The notes below the pieces were generated by a model. It did no database searches, was not told the origin of the DNA, and saw only the letters and a list, made by a program, of their open reading frames with translations. DNA of 64,000 nt from Paralichthys olivaceus (taxonomy: Eukaryota; Chordata; Actinopteri; Pleuronectiformes; Paralichthyidae): the NCBI RefSeq assembly GCF_024713975.1, contig NC_091112.1, forward strand, positions 12,411,001 to 12,475,000, written 5' to 3'. Shown here in pieces: positions 1 to 12,039 of this stretch. How positions within the stretch are numbered: position 1 is the first letter of the stretch; every line of letters starts with the position of its first letter. Made by a program: the position numbers and the translations under genes.

Positions 1-179
1 GTTTGATTCCTCTATAGCCGCCCTGAACATGGCTCTGAAGCGCCGTGCCTCTTGCCTCTTTGAAGCAGGTTCGCTAAACAGAAATTTGGAGACGTAGGCT
101 GACGTGGAGAGCCATCTCCATCCACTCCACGGAGGAGGAGGTCACGTGACCACGCAGCAGAAATTGACAGATTTTCAGG

Positions 180-180
<1 letters not shown>
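1..180 (-). promoter_or_regulatory. Promoter-like segment at left edge, possibly hoxa11 upstream region
   Basis: This segment contains a perfect 12-bp palindrome GGTCACGTGACC at 140-151 (E-box/CACGTG class) in a GC-richer stretch that ends abruptly at a long TG repeat. In Hox cluster order hoxa11 lies 3' of hoxa13 and is transcribed in the same direction, here towards lower coordinates, so its promoter is expected near or beyond the left edge. No Hox11 coding sequence is visible inside the window. Assignment to hoxa11 is inference from gene order. Confidence 0.35.

Positions 181-235
<55 letters not shown>
181..235. repeat. (TG)n microsatellite
   Basis: An almost pure TG dinucleotide run of about 27 units, followed by a GC-alternating stretch (acgcacgcgcgcgcc). 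It produces spurious open frames of His-Thr and Cys-Val repeats, which are not genes. Confidence 0.95.
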
Positions 236-238
<3 letters not shown>

Positions 239-3200
239 CACGCGCGCGCCTGCCTGTCTGTGTGTGCGTATGCGCAAGGAAGTAAGAGGCATGACTGCTG
301 TGTGTCCTAAAGCTTGACATTGGTGGTTCATCGCCATGTCGGCTTAAAACTGAATTCCTTCACACGCAACGAAGTCGCAGGAAGACATTACTATATGTGG
401 ATGTTGGCAGATAAAAATAGAGAGGCGGGATTTCAATCGAAGCTTTAGCCAAAGTATCAATAAGAATTTTCCAGATGCTGCTACTCAGTTTGTCCTTGAA
501 AAATATTCGTGCGCATTTTAGGCTTTTGTGGTTTTTCTTGTTTGTAAGTATTTATTCAGTACGATAAAACTGTTTTAAAAATTGCACTCCAACTACTCTG
601 CAATGACAAACTAAACAAACATTAACTTGGTACGAATAATAAAGCGCTGAACTGGAGGAAGGCAACAACCACCTTGTCTCCAAAGTCCCCTTTAAGAAAT
701 GTCTTAGCCCTCATCATTTAGAGGTTTTACAACATGGCACACCCTGATAACCAAATGCCCAGTGAGCATTTGGTTATCAGGGTCATGTTCAAAGTAGCGG
801 CTAATGTTTCAGCTGGCTTCAGTCTTTAGTGCCAGCGTAGCAAAGATGAAAATTACAATTTTGACAAATAAAGACAAAGGAAATTCATCGTTACCAGAAT
901 TGCAACTTTAAAGATAAAAACAGTAAACTGTTGTTTTTAATCATTTGCACCGATGAACAAATGTTTAAAATCCTAATTTCAAGACTCTTGGTGAGATTTA
1001 TATTATTTTAACATTTCATCGTCAGTTACAGCAACAGGAAAAACCAACAGATACGTCTCAGGAAAAAGAAGCAAAGGTTGATTGAGGAAAAAGCGCATGA
1101 ATTGAGTTAAAAACTGACGCCAACAATCGTTAAAACAATCTGCTCAGTAGTAAAATGTTATAAGCTCTTTAGAAAAACAAAACTTATGCTATTTTTAAAT
1201 TATACTCCTTATTGCTTTGTTTTTTTTTTTACCTGATATTAACATTTAATGGCTGCAGTAACATCTCCAAAAAGACGCAACAACCATTACGCACGGATAT
1301 GGCTTAACGTTTCGGGGCGAATATTTATTCAAATGCAGGTGGTTCAGTGAGGACACAGTTTTCATAATTTTAAACTACTTTTATATACAATTACCATCAA
1401 TTCCCTTTTCCCTATTTCTTAAGGTGACGCACATATACATACATGTGTAAATAATATCAACACACAAACAAGAGCAAAGAGTAAAACGTTATTTAAAAAA
1501 AGGGTAGTGGTCGGCAAAATGTTATTCTATATATATATATGGTTGTATAATAAGTATTTCCATTTAAAGCAGCAACACTTTCCTTAGAAACCTTTTCTAA
1601 ATCCTTAATGTGAATATGCAAAATATCTTGAGGCCATGAATCGGGGAAAAACGCAGATGGTTGTGGACCATAGGTTTACTTTCCAAACAACGCTGACTCA
1701 TCTGAAATGCAAATATTTCTTCTATTTAGTTTTGTATATGTGTCACAGTGAGCATTCCCTGGCTCTCTGCTCTGAGGCCACCGTGGAGCTCGTTTTGGAG
1801 AGGCTGCAACCTGACTCTAATGTGCTGTGAATGGGAGACCTGATCGTGGATTAAGACCGCCGCGGCTGGCCTTGCCCCACGGCCCGACGAGTACACTGGG
1901 GCCCAAGGGGCTCCTGATGGCACAAGTGAAACACAACCTTAAAATATCACACGCACTAAGACTGGTGCAAGTACCAACTAACGCACTGTGAGTATCAAAA
2001 TAGGAAAAGCAGTTTGCGTGGCTGTTTCCACCGTCCACTTTATTTGGATAAATTGCACCGACACAAGCAACTGCAGTGTCTTTGAGACCACACGCTCCGC
2101 CTCTCAGTCAATCCAGACAAATTCTAGGAGTTGTGCTGAAGCTTTTAAGCTGTAATTGAGCACAGGATGCCCAGGAAAACCAAAGCCAGCTCCACACAGA
2201 CCTGCGTTTTTATAGCTGCTATAGTATTCTGCTGCGCTTTTTTCCCTCCCCGGCCAGACAGACACCACAAAACTGGCCAAGCGTGATAGGAAGTCGCCAC
2301 CTAAACGGACTCAAAGTCAGCAGCTGGGGATTTGCAACAACAGAGAGATAAATAAGGCCTGTACACAACTAAGGTAAGACACAGAGATGAGTCCACCTGT
2401 TATGTTGTTAAATTACCTCTTTTTTGTATTTACATGTCCTAAAAATAGACGTGAGTATTTCAAATTAAATAAAAATTAGAGTTTGCGTAAGGTCAAATGT
2501 GTTTTGTATTAGAGGAAGTCAGCTGATCCACCGACCCTCCTTCTTGTGCATGCGGTTTTTCTTTCTTGATCATAACTGCAGTCTGGTGCTGAGTATAAAG
2601 CTCTCAAAGCCAAAGCTTTTTGTCTGTGTACGGTCGACTTCAAGTTCGGGGGAGGGAGCGACTCATTCACTGAGAGCAAAGGGCCCACACTGTGCCCCGG
2701 ATGGAGTTCCATTTATATTGCTGTTGCTTTTACGCACGGCTTTGGGTTACAAGATTGGTCGATAATGTGGAGCCTGTAACTGTAGACTGAGGGAAAAGTC
2801 AAATGAACTCCACCTTCGCATTAATAGCGTATCAAAAGAGATCCAGGGTCTTTGATTTACTCTGGCGTAGGTTAGGATTTAACTCTGGACAGCAAAATAC
2901 ACACTCATGACGTTCCATTGGAAAACTGGCAAACCTTTAAATTAGTTGAATGAAAAAATAATCAACACATGGGCATCAGAGATAATTATAACAAAGTGAC
3001 TTAGATAAAGATACACGTGTCAATGGGGGGGATTTGAAATTTGAAATGGACAAAGCAGCACATATAAACAAAGATAGGTGTTTCTTGCCATTGTAGGGGT
3101 TCTTGTTATATTTTCGTACCTTTACGCACGGACACAGACACACACATCAACGTTTTTTTATCAAATATAACACTGCAATCCTGAAATAATATCAAACCAA

Positions 3201-6200
3201 ATATATGTTTTAGTTTAAGCAGAGAGAGGCGTCTAATCCAGAGTGACAGCGGCGGCTGTGTTAGGAAGAGACGCGACAAATAAGCCAGATTGCCCCATCG
3301 TCCAGCCATAAAACCTTGCTAGACAACAAGTAAACAAGCCAGCCTGGGGAGGGTTTGAAAGTACAGTTTAACGCCACGTCAGGTAGGCCCTATAGGCTGT
3401 AAAGCCTAAATAGGCGCATTCAGTGTCCTGCAAAGACGCCTCCTGTAGTTTAAGTCTTAAAGTGGAAATGAGAAAAAAAGAGTTTCAGTACGGGCTGATT
3501 TGTTTTCATGTTATGGTTGAAAAGAAACAGCCACCACACCTGCGCCTCCATGCATCTTTTCTTGATCTCAACATGAACTGTGTCTTTATAGTTTACAGTG
3601 TGTAGAGAAGGAAAAGATGCACAGGCAGTCTGACTGTAGACACAACAAGAAGAAGAAGGAGGCGTGTATAGGCCTAATAACTGTGACCTTTATATGCGCA
3701 AATTATTGTATATCCATTCAAAGGTCACAAGATACAACTTTACAGAGAGTGGAGTTTTGTAATGCGGGTTGAGAATGCGTAAAGACATGCGTAAAATCTG
3801 GGCAAGTATGCAGCACTAGGCTGTGCTAATTACATTATTTATAACCAAAGTAGATTTAGTTTAAAATATGCATATATGTGGGGGTTTTTCATTACATATT
3901 TATATGTGAGATTTTTCTAAAAAGTGTTTTTGAACTTGAATGGTACATGGTCTTGGCTCGTCCATTATTATGTTGCTGGCTACATTGATAAGAGCCTGCA
4001 GATGCGGCAGGATTGTAAAACCATCAGACTGAGACGTGAAACAATCTGATCTCGCACTATAGCCGGGTATAAAATAAGCGAGCAGGAATATGTGTGTGGA
4101 AAGTGTTGAACCTGATTCAGCCAGCGACGTGTTGATTTATCCACAGGTGACAGAAATGTGGGGCCGACGGAGATGGCGACGACAGACCAGGCCAGGCAGA
4201 CCACACAGGGGCCATTTGCAGGGGGAAGCTGACCAACTCCATGGTCAACGGGAGCCACCTCTGACAAAAACCAGTGGTGGAGGCTTACAAGAAGGGGTCC
4301 ATGGGAAACTGTGCGTCACGAACAGCGGGCCTGAACAAAAAGGACATAAAATGAAATTAGATTTAAACAGGAAAGCAAGAAACAAAAGGAGAACGACAAC
4401 GGGATAAGACGAAATTAAAATGTAGCGAAAGGGTTGCAGTTTAAATTGAGAAGGGGAACTCGATAAGCAAACCGGGCTACTGCGTACGTGCCAAAACAAA
4501 AATACAATCAGACGATAGAAAAATGTAAATGCACACCAATCCGACTTATTGAATTATATGCATAGATAGAGTAAATTCATGTATATATGGTTAACAAAAA
4601 AAACATTGGACTGAGCATTGCGAAAAGTAAGCTTGTTTTCTTTGGCTGTTTTTCTGCATTTCGTATTGTATTTGGCTTTAGATGCGATCTGTGCCGAATC
4701 CTAAATGTTAGCTTGAGATTTGGAAAATGTACTACACGCAAAGCTTGCAAACTATTGAGATGGAACAGATGCGCGTTTATCTGCTGCCACGGATTTTTTC
4801 GTGATTTTTCTGAATGTGAAAACCTAACAACACATACAGACTACGTCACTTACACAGCATTTACAGCTGATAATACTCGGACTTATGAGAAAGTGGTTTC
4901 TTCGATTGAAGGACGAAATCCAACGGAAACATCGCCACTGAAATACATTTCTTGCTCTCGCCTTTCATGAACACATCGTGGACACCATATGATCTTATGA
5001 TCAGTTTTGTCTTGCTTATGTTTTGTTAGATCAAACAATGATGAACGACTCTCATGAATCTAATTCTTATTTTTATTAATCCAGGATATAGCCATAAAAA
5101 GATACAGGATGGAGAAATCCTCACACGAAAACTGATCTGAAAGGACCCAAACATAAAAATAATAGCATAGCAGAATTTAAATGTAAGTTTATTTTGGATT
5201 AAAAAAGCCAACCCGTCTTGTCAGTCTATTGTCTGGACACGACGCGCACAGTCAAAGTCTTTAGCAGAGGTTTTTAAGCTCTTCTTTAGGATACATTTCC
5301 TGAGGCGAACCTTTTTTTTAATTCTTCTATGGAACCAAATCGTTAGGAAAAACATGTAACTTGTAGGACAAAGCAACACATTTGTCTAACTGTTCAAATT
5401 TGCCCTGATTAGACTTTATTTTATTCAAGTTTTTATTCATTTTCAACTTGAATGAACGTCAAACGTGTATTACCGAAAATAGAATTAACTCGTGCGTATA
5501 AGAAAACAGAGGCCACACATCCGGCGAGTACACAGACTATACTGGCTGTGCATCACCCTTTTAAAACATTCATAGACTACAGAGCCTTCATAATTGAATA
5601 CAATAAATTATGTGGCATTTATACTGGAAACCAAATGAGATGATGTACGAGTGTATCAGGACAGGGAAAGTCCGTCTGTGGGGGAATAAGGCGCCGGCGG
5701 AGACTCGGAGGAGGCTTCCACATAATCTCGGTCAAGTGCTTCTATTTGACCGCTGTCACGGTGCTGGATAAACTCGTGTCTGCTCAGGTCTTTGAGGTGT
5801 ATTACAAGATTAACTTCCGAACCCAAGTCGTGTTCTCAAGACTGACCAAAGATTCATTTTGACTGAAGGTTGCAAGCAGGCCTCGGCCGAATTACGCACG
5901 GAGAAAGCGAAGGTCAATGTAAAGAGCAAAGACGGGTGCTGGTCTTCTCTGTTCTCAGCCACGTCTGATAAATGAGGGAAGAGAGGCACAGAACCAGGGG
6001 AGAATAAGTGCTAGATATTGGGTCTATTAGATAATTGCATTGATCCGAAAGACGACAATGTATCTGTTTATTCAGATCTATGAAGATTGTGCCTGGATTT
6101 TATATAGTGAGTCTTTGAGGATGTAGAAGTGACAAAAAAATAGTCGAATCTTTAAATTAATTTGACAAAAAGAAACCATGACTGGATTGTTTCTATTTTC

Positions 6201-6430
6201 AGTGTTTAAACATATTAATTAATACAGTGGCACTAAAATATTTCGTTTCAAAGCGCCCATCATAAATAGATAAGAGTTTTTTTGGACTTTACTTTCTTCG
6301 ACAAGTTGTGATGATATAAATGATGCACGGGACAGAAACAGCCGCTTTTTGTATTTAAAACAGACAAATGTTTCTTATTTTCAGCACTAAATTAGCTGTA
6401 ATGCACTGTTCTTCCTTAGTGTGGCAGCAG
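236..6430. other. Intergenic, AT-rich, 3' of hoxa13
   Basis: I find no conserved coding frame, tRNA-like cloverleaf or transposon protein here. The sequence is mostly AT-rich and unique-looking, with short locally GC-richer islands around 1,740-1,920, 4,110-4,330 and 5,640-5,960. Open frames of up to 127 codons (for example 4,587-4,970) match no family I recognise. By position this is the hoxa11-hoxa13 spacer, where cis-regulatory elements are expected, but no individual element can be proven from the sequence alone. Confidence 0.6.
741..783. repeat. Perfect 18-bp inverted repeat (hairpin)
   Basis: The left arm ACCCTGATAACCAAATGC (741-758) and the right arm GCATTTGGTTATCAGGGT (766-783) are perfect reverse complements around a 7-base loop. 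The pairing resumes outside a 4-base bulge (aacatg at 732-737, catgtt at 784-789). It is too short for a typical animal pre-miRNA. It could be a remnant of a small inverted-repeat element or a functional cruciform or hairpin. Confidence 0.8.
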
Positions 6431-6434
6431 AACT

Positions 6435-6850
6435 CAATTCTTGAGCAGTGCGGTGGGCTGTGCCATCACAGACGACTCCTGATAGAGGGGAGGGGAGGGC
6501 GGAGTACTGCGCTCTGAGCTTTGGACTATCACGTCACTACGTCTCCGGCTGGAGGCGGGACTTGCGCTCTTGTTTTGGTCCTCAAACCAATGAGACGCTG
6601 GCCTCACGTCACTGGCGTAAACTTCCGTTCTAAAGCTTCCGCTCCTCTTTTTCTTTTAGGAGCAGTCACACATCTCCACTTTTTCTCCCATCTCTGAGCT
6701 TGTGCTATAACGCGTGCGTGCCCCTCGGTGCCTGTGCGCCAGAGGACGTTGTGGGGACACAACGTAGCGTTCCGTGCGCGCGGATATTCTGGCCACAGCG
6801 AGTTGGTCACATGCGTGTCATAAGCATAACATATTCGACTACTCACTATT
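6435..6850. promoter_or_regulatory. GC/CpG-rich promoter-like island in the spacer 3' of hoxa13
   Basis: This is a roughly 400-bp island that is clearly richer in G+C and CpG than the flanking AT-rich DNA. It contains a G-rich run near 6,487-6,505, CRE-like words (cacgtcac near 6,529 and 6,605), a CCAAT box near 6,587 (aaaccaatgag), and a pyrimidine tract ending in AG near 6,648-6,660. Such a cluster is what a CpG-type promoter or proximal enhancer looks like. No coding exon is attached to it, so a non-coding transcript start is possible. Direction is not determinable. Confidence 0.35.
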
Positions 6851-9800
6851 TAGAAATACTCTACAATCCAGCCTTTAGTGAATCCTGAGGTTACTGCACC
6901 TCTCGTGTCAAAACTAACAATATGCTCTGGAGAAAAAGATAAAATAGGCTTCAATACTATTCCAATAAAAACTGTGGGAAAAGGAAAATATAAAAAGGGC
7001 AAGAGTTTTCACTACAGCTAATTGAAATATAATTGCTGTCGTAGTTATTGTCGTATTATTGTCAGTGTAATTGCTATTATATTCATAACTATTTTATTAT
7101 GTGGCGCCCATGTAAAGAATCAGTTTTGGATTTATTATAACCTATATTTGATTTGAAGAAACTGAAACAAGAGTCTCCATCATATTTTAGTGATATTCAC
7201 GCATTACGCATACAAACAACATATAGGTTATACATCATATGCATATGCATGCTAACATATAGGCTAAAATGCAGCCTATATATATATATATATACATACA
7301 TATATATATATATATATATTTAAGCTATACGCTGTATGTGCGAGATAAACGAGTGAAGTTTATGCCCAAAACTACTGAGAGTAGACATATAGACGATAAC
7401 AAATAAATATGGCACATTTAACTTGACAGCTGAGAGTCATGCAGCTGCAGGAGCTGCATTTCTGACTGGATTTGATTCGATGTCTGACATTTGACTGAAT
7501 CATTCATCAAATGCTGCCAAATTGTTTTGACAGGGGATTAACGGATTACATGAGTTATTACAAAAGAATGGGTGACGATGAAGTTACAGCCACAATTTAA
7601 ACAGGTATGAGGAATGAGTTACATTCTGAAAGCCAACAGATGACATAATGATGGTACTTTTTACGTCTGCATGATTCACACGGTAAGTTAAGAGTGGCCT
7701 GATGCAGTTTAGTTGAAGGGGTTTAGTGTTGTTGCTGTTTATTTGATATTTATTCAATACACAGAGAAAAACAGTAATGATCCAATGCAATCCGTCACAG
7801 AGTTTGGAGCAGCTGCTTTTGCCGACTGTTCGTTCCTGAGGGGTCAAACCGTCTCATCGACTCGGCCGAGATACGAGCGGCCTGTGGATCAGTCTGATAG
7901 AGCAGCCACTTTACAACATTCATGTGATGAGCGATCCGATATTTTTAGCCAGTTATTTATACCCATAATTATATAAACTTGTAAATATTGTATAAACTTG
8001 TAAAATAATCGTCTGGGAACGTTTAAAACAATCGTTTGAGAGATGCAATAATTCCATTTGATGCTGTGGATCAACAGAAAATGAAAAGATATTTTAAGTT
8101 GATTAGCTGCAAATGAAAACAATGTGGAAGTGGAAGTCTCTCTTTTTAGCCTCGTTTTCTGATTTTCACTTGAATATGATACATAGGACAATAAAGATAT
8201 AATGGAAAATCCGGGTCTTCATTCTTTTTAGTCCAAAGTGAACCGCGTCATCACACAGGTACTAGTATTGTACGGATGACACATTTCATTCACTGAGTAT
8301 GATCCAAAATATTTACAATACGCAACGCACGGAATAATCCACCAGAAGAGTTTAGATATCGCATTAAAAGGGTATGTAATCTGTGATTGAATGCAAAGTT
8401 CTCCCAACACTGCTGCATGAATTTGATTCTAAATATTCACTCTAATATTACAAACTGACACTGATACATCATCATCTGAGGACGGAGCAAATGATTTTCT
8501 CTTCGAAGCACTATATTTCCAAATAATCACAATCAAAGTAGAACAAATGATTTAAATCGCATGAATTAAAACTATAAACCAATAACTGTCGAAACTTTGT
8601 CCATGAAATATGACTCATGAAAAACATTTCTATGAAGCCAGAAGAAAATGCACCAGAGGGTTTAGAATAAAATCCCGCTTTGCAAATTTTTCTTTCATTA
8701 CAACAACTGCAGGGTGTAAATTTCACCTCACGCTTTGTTTATTGTATTTTCTTTCATTTCTTTGCGTAAAACGTACAGAAAGCTAGAACTATAATCCTGC
8801 AGAATCCTTAACAGGCATATAAATAACAAAAAAAAAAATCTTGATAACCAGTGGTAGCACAATATTACTTTCAACCGACTGAGCTTTTTTAAAATCAACT
8901 ACATATCTACGTTAATATATACGTGATATTTAGACATTCGTGATAACCAAATCTATTGGTCCATTTTCCTTTCTTCTGTACGTCATGCGTAAAATGTATC
9001 ATCTCACTAAACATAAAAGGAAACGAAAATATTAAAGCAATTTACTGAAAGGGTGAGTCGTATTGAAACGTATCCTCGGGATAAACGTACGTCAATTTTA
9101 AAATGTACATATGGATGATTAAAGAAAAAAAGAAAACCATGAGACAATTAATTCAGAAAGAAAATAATCTTGAGTTGGTATCAATTCCCTTCGAGATTAA
9201 ACGTCCTTTGGGATAATTGTAATATTAAAAGATTTTTATAGTGTACAGTCACATCAAGGAGTAAAATATGGATTTTTATAATGTATGTTTAGCATTAAAA
9301 ATAATATTTTATATAGTTTACACCCGTTTATTACGGCTGCTATCCACATAAAATATGTAGGTAATTATTATGATAAAATGCAACATAATTGTATTTTATC
9401 ATAAGAAATAGTTATTACAACCATCATTGTTTGACATATTTATATTATTTCACGATTTATATTATATACACTCCGAGTATCACCACCCGAGTATTTCAAC
9501 AAGTCGTCGCTAGATGGCGATGTCAGCCTATATTTCAGAACAGACCAGCTGCCACAGACTTGTTCTCTCCTCTCCCAGAGTCAAACAAAGCACTGCAACA
9601 CATTTTCTAATATTTCAATTTCCAAACACTTCTGCTTTTTTAGATTTTTGGGGCTACAAACCCAATAAAAGCCACAACACGACACCCTCAATCTATTTAA
9701 ACCTAAATATCAAATGCACACAGTCTGGGCCTTAAAGTAGAATTTTATAGGAACGATAGGTCATTTTTTCCAAACGAAAGAGTGGTTGAGCTTAAAATTA

Positions 9801-9866
9801 AAAAGTTAAGCTACAATGAAACCATTTTGGGACCATTTTCAAAAAGATAATTCAACCAGGTCTGAT
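6851..9866. other. AT-rich intergenic sequence downstream of hoxa13
   Basis: The stretch is strongly AT-rich and contains no credible exon. It includes CCAATAAAA words at 6,962-6,970 and 9,662-9,670, which match the published HOX13-type binding consensus. Otherwise nothing recognisable was seen. Confidence 0.6.
7277..7320. repeat. (TA)n microsatellite
   Basis: A TA dinucleotide tract interrupted by a short catacata segment. Confidence 0.9.
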
Positions 9867-9872
9867 TTTATT
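9867..9872 (-). terminator. hoxa13: Candidate hoxa13 poly(A) signal
   Basis: AATAAA is present on the minus strand (tttatt on the plus strand), about 770 bases beyond the hoxa13 stop codon. The implied 3' UTR would include the TG microsatellite at 10,527-10,588. Other weaker signals could be used instead. The same bases also form part of a CCAATAAAA word. Confidence 0.35.
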
Positions 9873-10526
9873 GGAAGGGACTTTAAACACCGACATATTG
9901 GACGCACACACAAATAACCTGGGTACCATGCCGGAATTTACTTTATATACACAACCACAAGAATACGCACACATTATAAAATAGTTATGATCGATATGAA
10001 CACATTTCCCGGACGATTATCTAAGCATAACAATAGGAATTGCACCATGGATTGGATAATGACGGGTCCATATGATAAGACTTAACTTCATACAAGCAAA
10101 GCACGTGAGTAGGTGTTTAACGAAAAGTTAGGAGAGATTAATATTTAACATTCCCAAGGTCCAAATCCGTCTCTTCCTTCGCCTCTATCATTTTTCTCGT
10201 TAAAGCTGCAGATAAAGGCGTAGCTCGGTGTCGCACACCTTCCTGCACTGGGGTACTGCGTAAAGAGTTGAGCCTCCCACAGGGGGAAAAAAAGACAAAA
10301 AGAAGTCACACATACAGCAAGTTATATATTTTCTCTTTTCTTTTCACTTGACTCCATAAAAAATTCAATTCAAATAAAAAGTGGCAGGAAGTGGAGATGT
10401 CCAGCATTCAGGGGCCTCCGAATTATTTTTTTGCTGTTCCAGAAGCTCCGGGAACTCATTTGGCAACACACAAATAAATCATGTTCAGTCAGGAAGGAGT
10501 TTCCTTATTCCAATTCACAAATCCAA

Positions 10527-10547
10527 GTGTGTGTGTGTGTGTGTGTA

Positions 10548-10588
<41 letters not shown>
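10527..10588. repeat. (GT)n microsatellite in the likely hoxa13 3' UTR
   Basis: About 30 GT units with one interruption (taatg). It lies roughly 50 bases 3' of the hoxa13 stop codon, so it is probably transcribed as a CA repeat in the 3' UTR. Confidence 0.9.
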
Positions 10589-10589
<1 letters not shown>

Positions 10590-10638
10590 TAGTAGTAGTT
10601 TCTCCCACAGATGATGTCCATAATAGAAAAAAATAGAA

Positions 10639-10886
10639 CTAGCTGATGGTTTTCAATTTGTTGACAACTTTCTTCTCCTTTACGCGTCTGTTCTGAAACC
10701 ATATCGTGACCTGCCTCTCGGACAGGTTGGTCTGCGCGGATATCCTCCTCCGTTTGTCCTTCGTGATAAATTTATTGGCGGCGTACTCGCGTTCGAGTTC
10801 CTTCAGTTGCACCTTGGTGTATGGCACGCGTTTTTTTCGTCCACGTCGATACGAGCCAGAGTCTCCTCCGGTGTGGGACACTGCGT
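10639..10886 (-). CDS. hoxa13: hoxa13 exon 2 (homeodomain exon)
   Basis: The acceptor is a pyrimidine-rich tract ending in gtaag at 10,887. The exon begins with the last two bases of the split Asp codon and reads [13 protein letters not shown], then the complete homeodomain, ending in KLKTIS and a TAG stop at 10,639-10,641. The basic N-terminal arm GRKKRVPY and the full third helix are intact. Confidence 0.97.
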
Positions 10887-11938
10887 CTTACAAGGGGGAA
10901 AAAAGGAGATGTCATAAGATTTCTCTCAACAAGTGGCTCTATCAGTCTTTCAGAAATTAGAAATTAAATTGTCCTCATAAGTGAACCACAAATTTCAACT
11001 TCATATGATTTCCAGTGTGATAAATGATACAAAAACCTGATTGCATGATAATATTTACATGGAAATATGTAAGACTGTTTTATACTTACAACGAATCACA
11101 CAAATAAGGAATGTTTTCCCTCACATTATGTTTAGAAAACTTAATTTTTAGCGTGATTCTATATTATTTCTCTTGTTTAGATACAACCTGATTATCTCAC
11201 TGTGTTCACAGAGTAGTAGTCTGAATAATTCTGTTCTGCCCTGTAAGAGCTAGACACTTGAGGAATGTCTGTCCTACCTGGTATGGAGGACTTCCACATG
11301 TGTCCGGGCTGGGGCTGCTCCTTGGCGCAGTAAACCTGGCCGTTCCAGCCGTTGGCGGCGAGAGTCCACGGTTGGTAGCTCTCCATAGGCAGCAGGGACT
11401 CGTGTCTGGCTTCTGACGGCGCACTGATCGTTGGCACCACCGGGACGTCCAGGTAACTGGGAACAGGTTGGTACGGGCCTGAGGGGTAAGTCGGATAAAA
11501 TGCGAATTCCTTTGCCCGAGACGCGAAGTCGTCACCCGAGGCGGATGTGTCCATGTATTTCTCCCCGTACGCAGAGGGGGGCTGCGCGCCACACGGTTTT
11601 ATGCTGCTGTGATGCGACATTCTGCACGGGTAATAACTGCTACCGAAGTACCCATACGGTAGAGACGCGCTGGATGAATTCTGGGCTGCAGAGCACGGGC
11701 TGCACTGCTTGACTGGCTCGCCCATGCCGGAGGTGGGCACGTCGCTGGAGGAGTACGCCGAGCTGGGTGCCAGGGACGCGGGGTGCGCCATCAGATTCCT
11801 GCACTGGTTCGCAGCAAAGTTGCCTCCAGCGAAACCCTCCATGTTCTTGCTCACTTCATCGGAACCTCCGCCGTTGTCGTAGAGGAACATCACCGACGGG
11901 TCGACCCAGCGCGGACGGAGCAGCAGTGACGTTGTCAT
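10639..11938 (-). CDS. hoxa13: hoxa13, homeobox protein Hox-A13 (two exons)
   Basis: Posterior Hox transcription factor acting in the nucleus. The family patterns distal fins and limbs, hindgut and the urogenital region. CDS = join(11,938-11,278; 10,886-10,639), with a 391-bp GT-AG intron and a D codon split G|AC, giving 302 aa. The start is the first in-frame ATG and gives the family N-terminus [11 protein letters not shown]. Exon 1 encodes Hox13-specific blocks: [10 protein letters not shown] (44-53), KQCSPCS (77-83), [13 protein letters not shown] (95-107), AKEFAFY (142-148), SYLDVPVVP (161-169) and ESYQPW (186-191). The homeodomain is at about 236-295, with the recognition helix WFQNRRVK at 283-290 and an intact N51 (N286). 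The long polyalanine tracts of mammalian HOXA13 are absent, as expected for fish. Teleosts have a and b copies. The sequence feels closer to hoxa13b, but I cannot prove this. It is transcribed divergently from evx1. Confidence 0.97.
10887..11277 (-). other. hoxa13: hoxa13 intron
   Basis: A 391-bp AT-rich GT-AG intron (donor GTAGGA, acceptor TAAG). No coding potential or mobile element was seen. The position, between SSIP and the D-x-VSH motif, is the conserved Hox13 intron site. Confidence 0.9.
11278..11938 (-). CDS. hoxa13: hoxa13 exon 1
   Basis: Encodes residues 1-220 plus the first base of codon 221. ATG is at 11,938-11,936. The open frame continues upstream without another in-frame ATG, so this start is secure. 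The donor is CCAG|GTAGGA at 11,278/11,277. Confidence 0.95.
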
Positions 11939-12039
11939 AGCACGGCATCCAACATTAGAGCTTCTGGCTCTTTTTAAAAAAGACCACAGACTGAAAAAAG
12001 GAGATACTGGTTCCCAGAGAGTCAAGGCGCTCTGACGCG

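Noticed and set aside
1..700. Search for hoxa11 coding exon at the left edge
   Set aside because: No Hox11 N-terminal or homeodomain sequence on the minus strand. Only promoter-like sequence can be argued.
4090..4407. 105-codon basic open frame 3' of hoxa13
   Set aside because: Arg/Gly-rich without family resemblance. Opposite-strand frames over the same bases are equally open.
11939..12025. Upstream in-frame extension of hoxa13 by 29 codons
   Set aside because: The upstream codon at 12,025 is TTG, not ATG, and the added residues are not conserved in Hox13 proteins.
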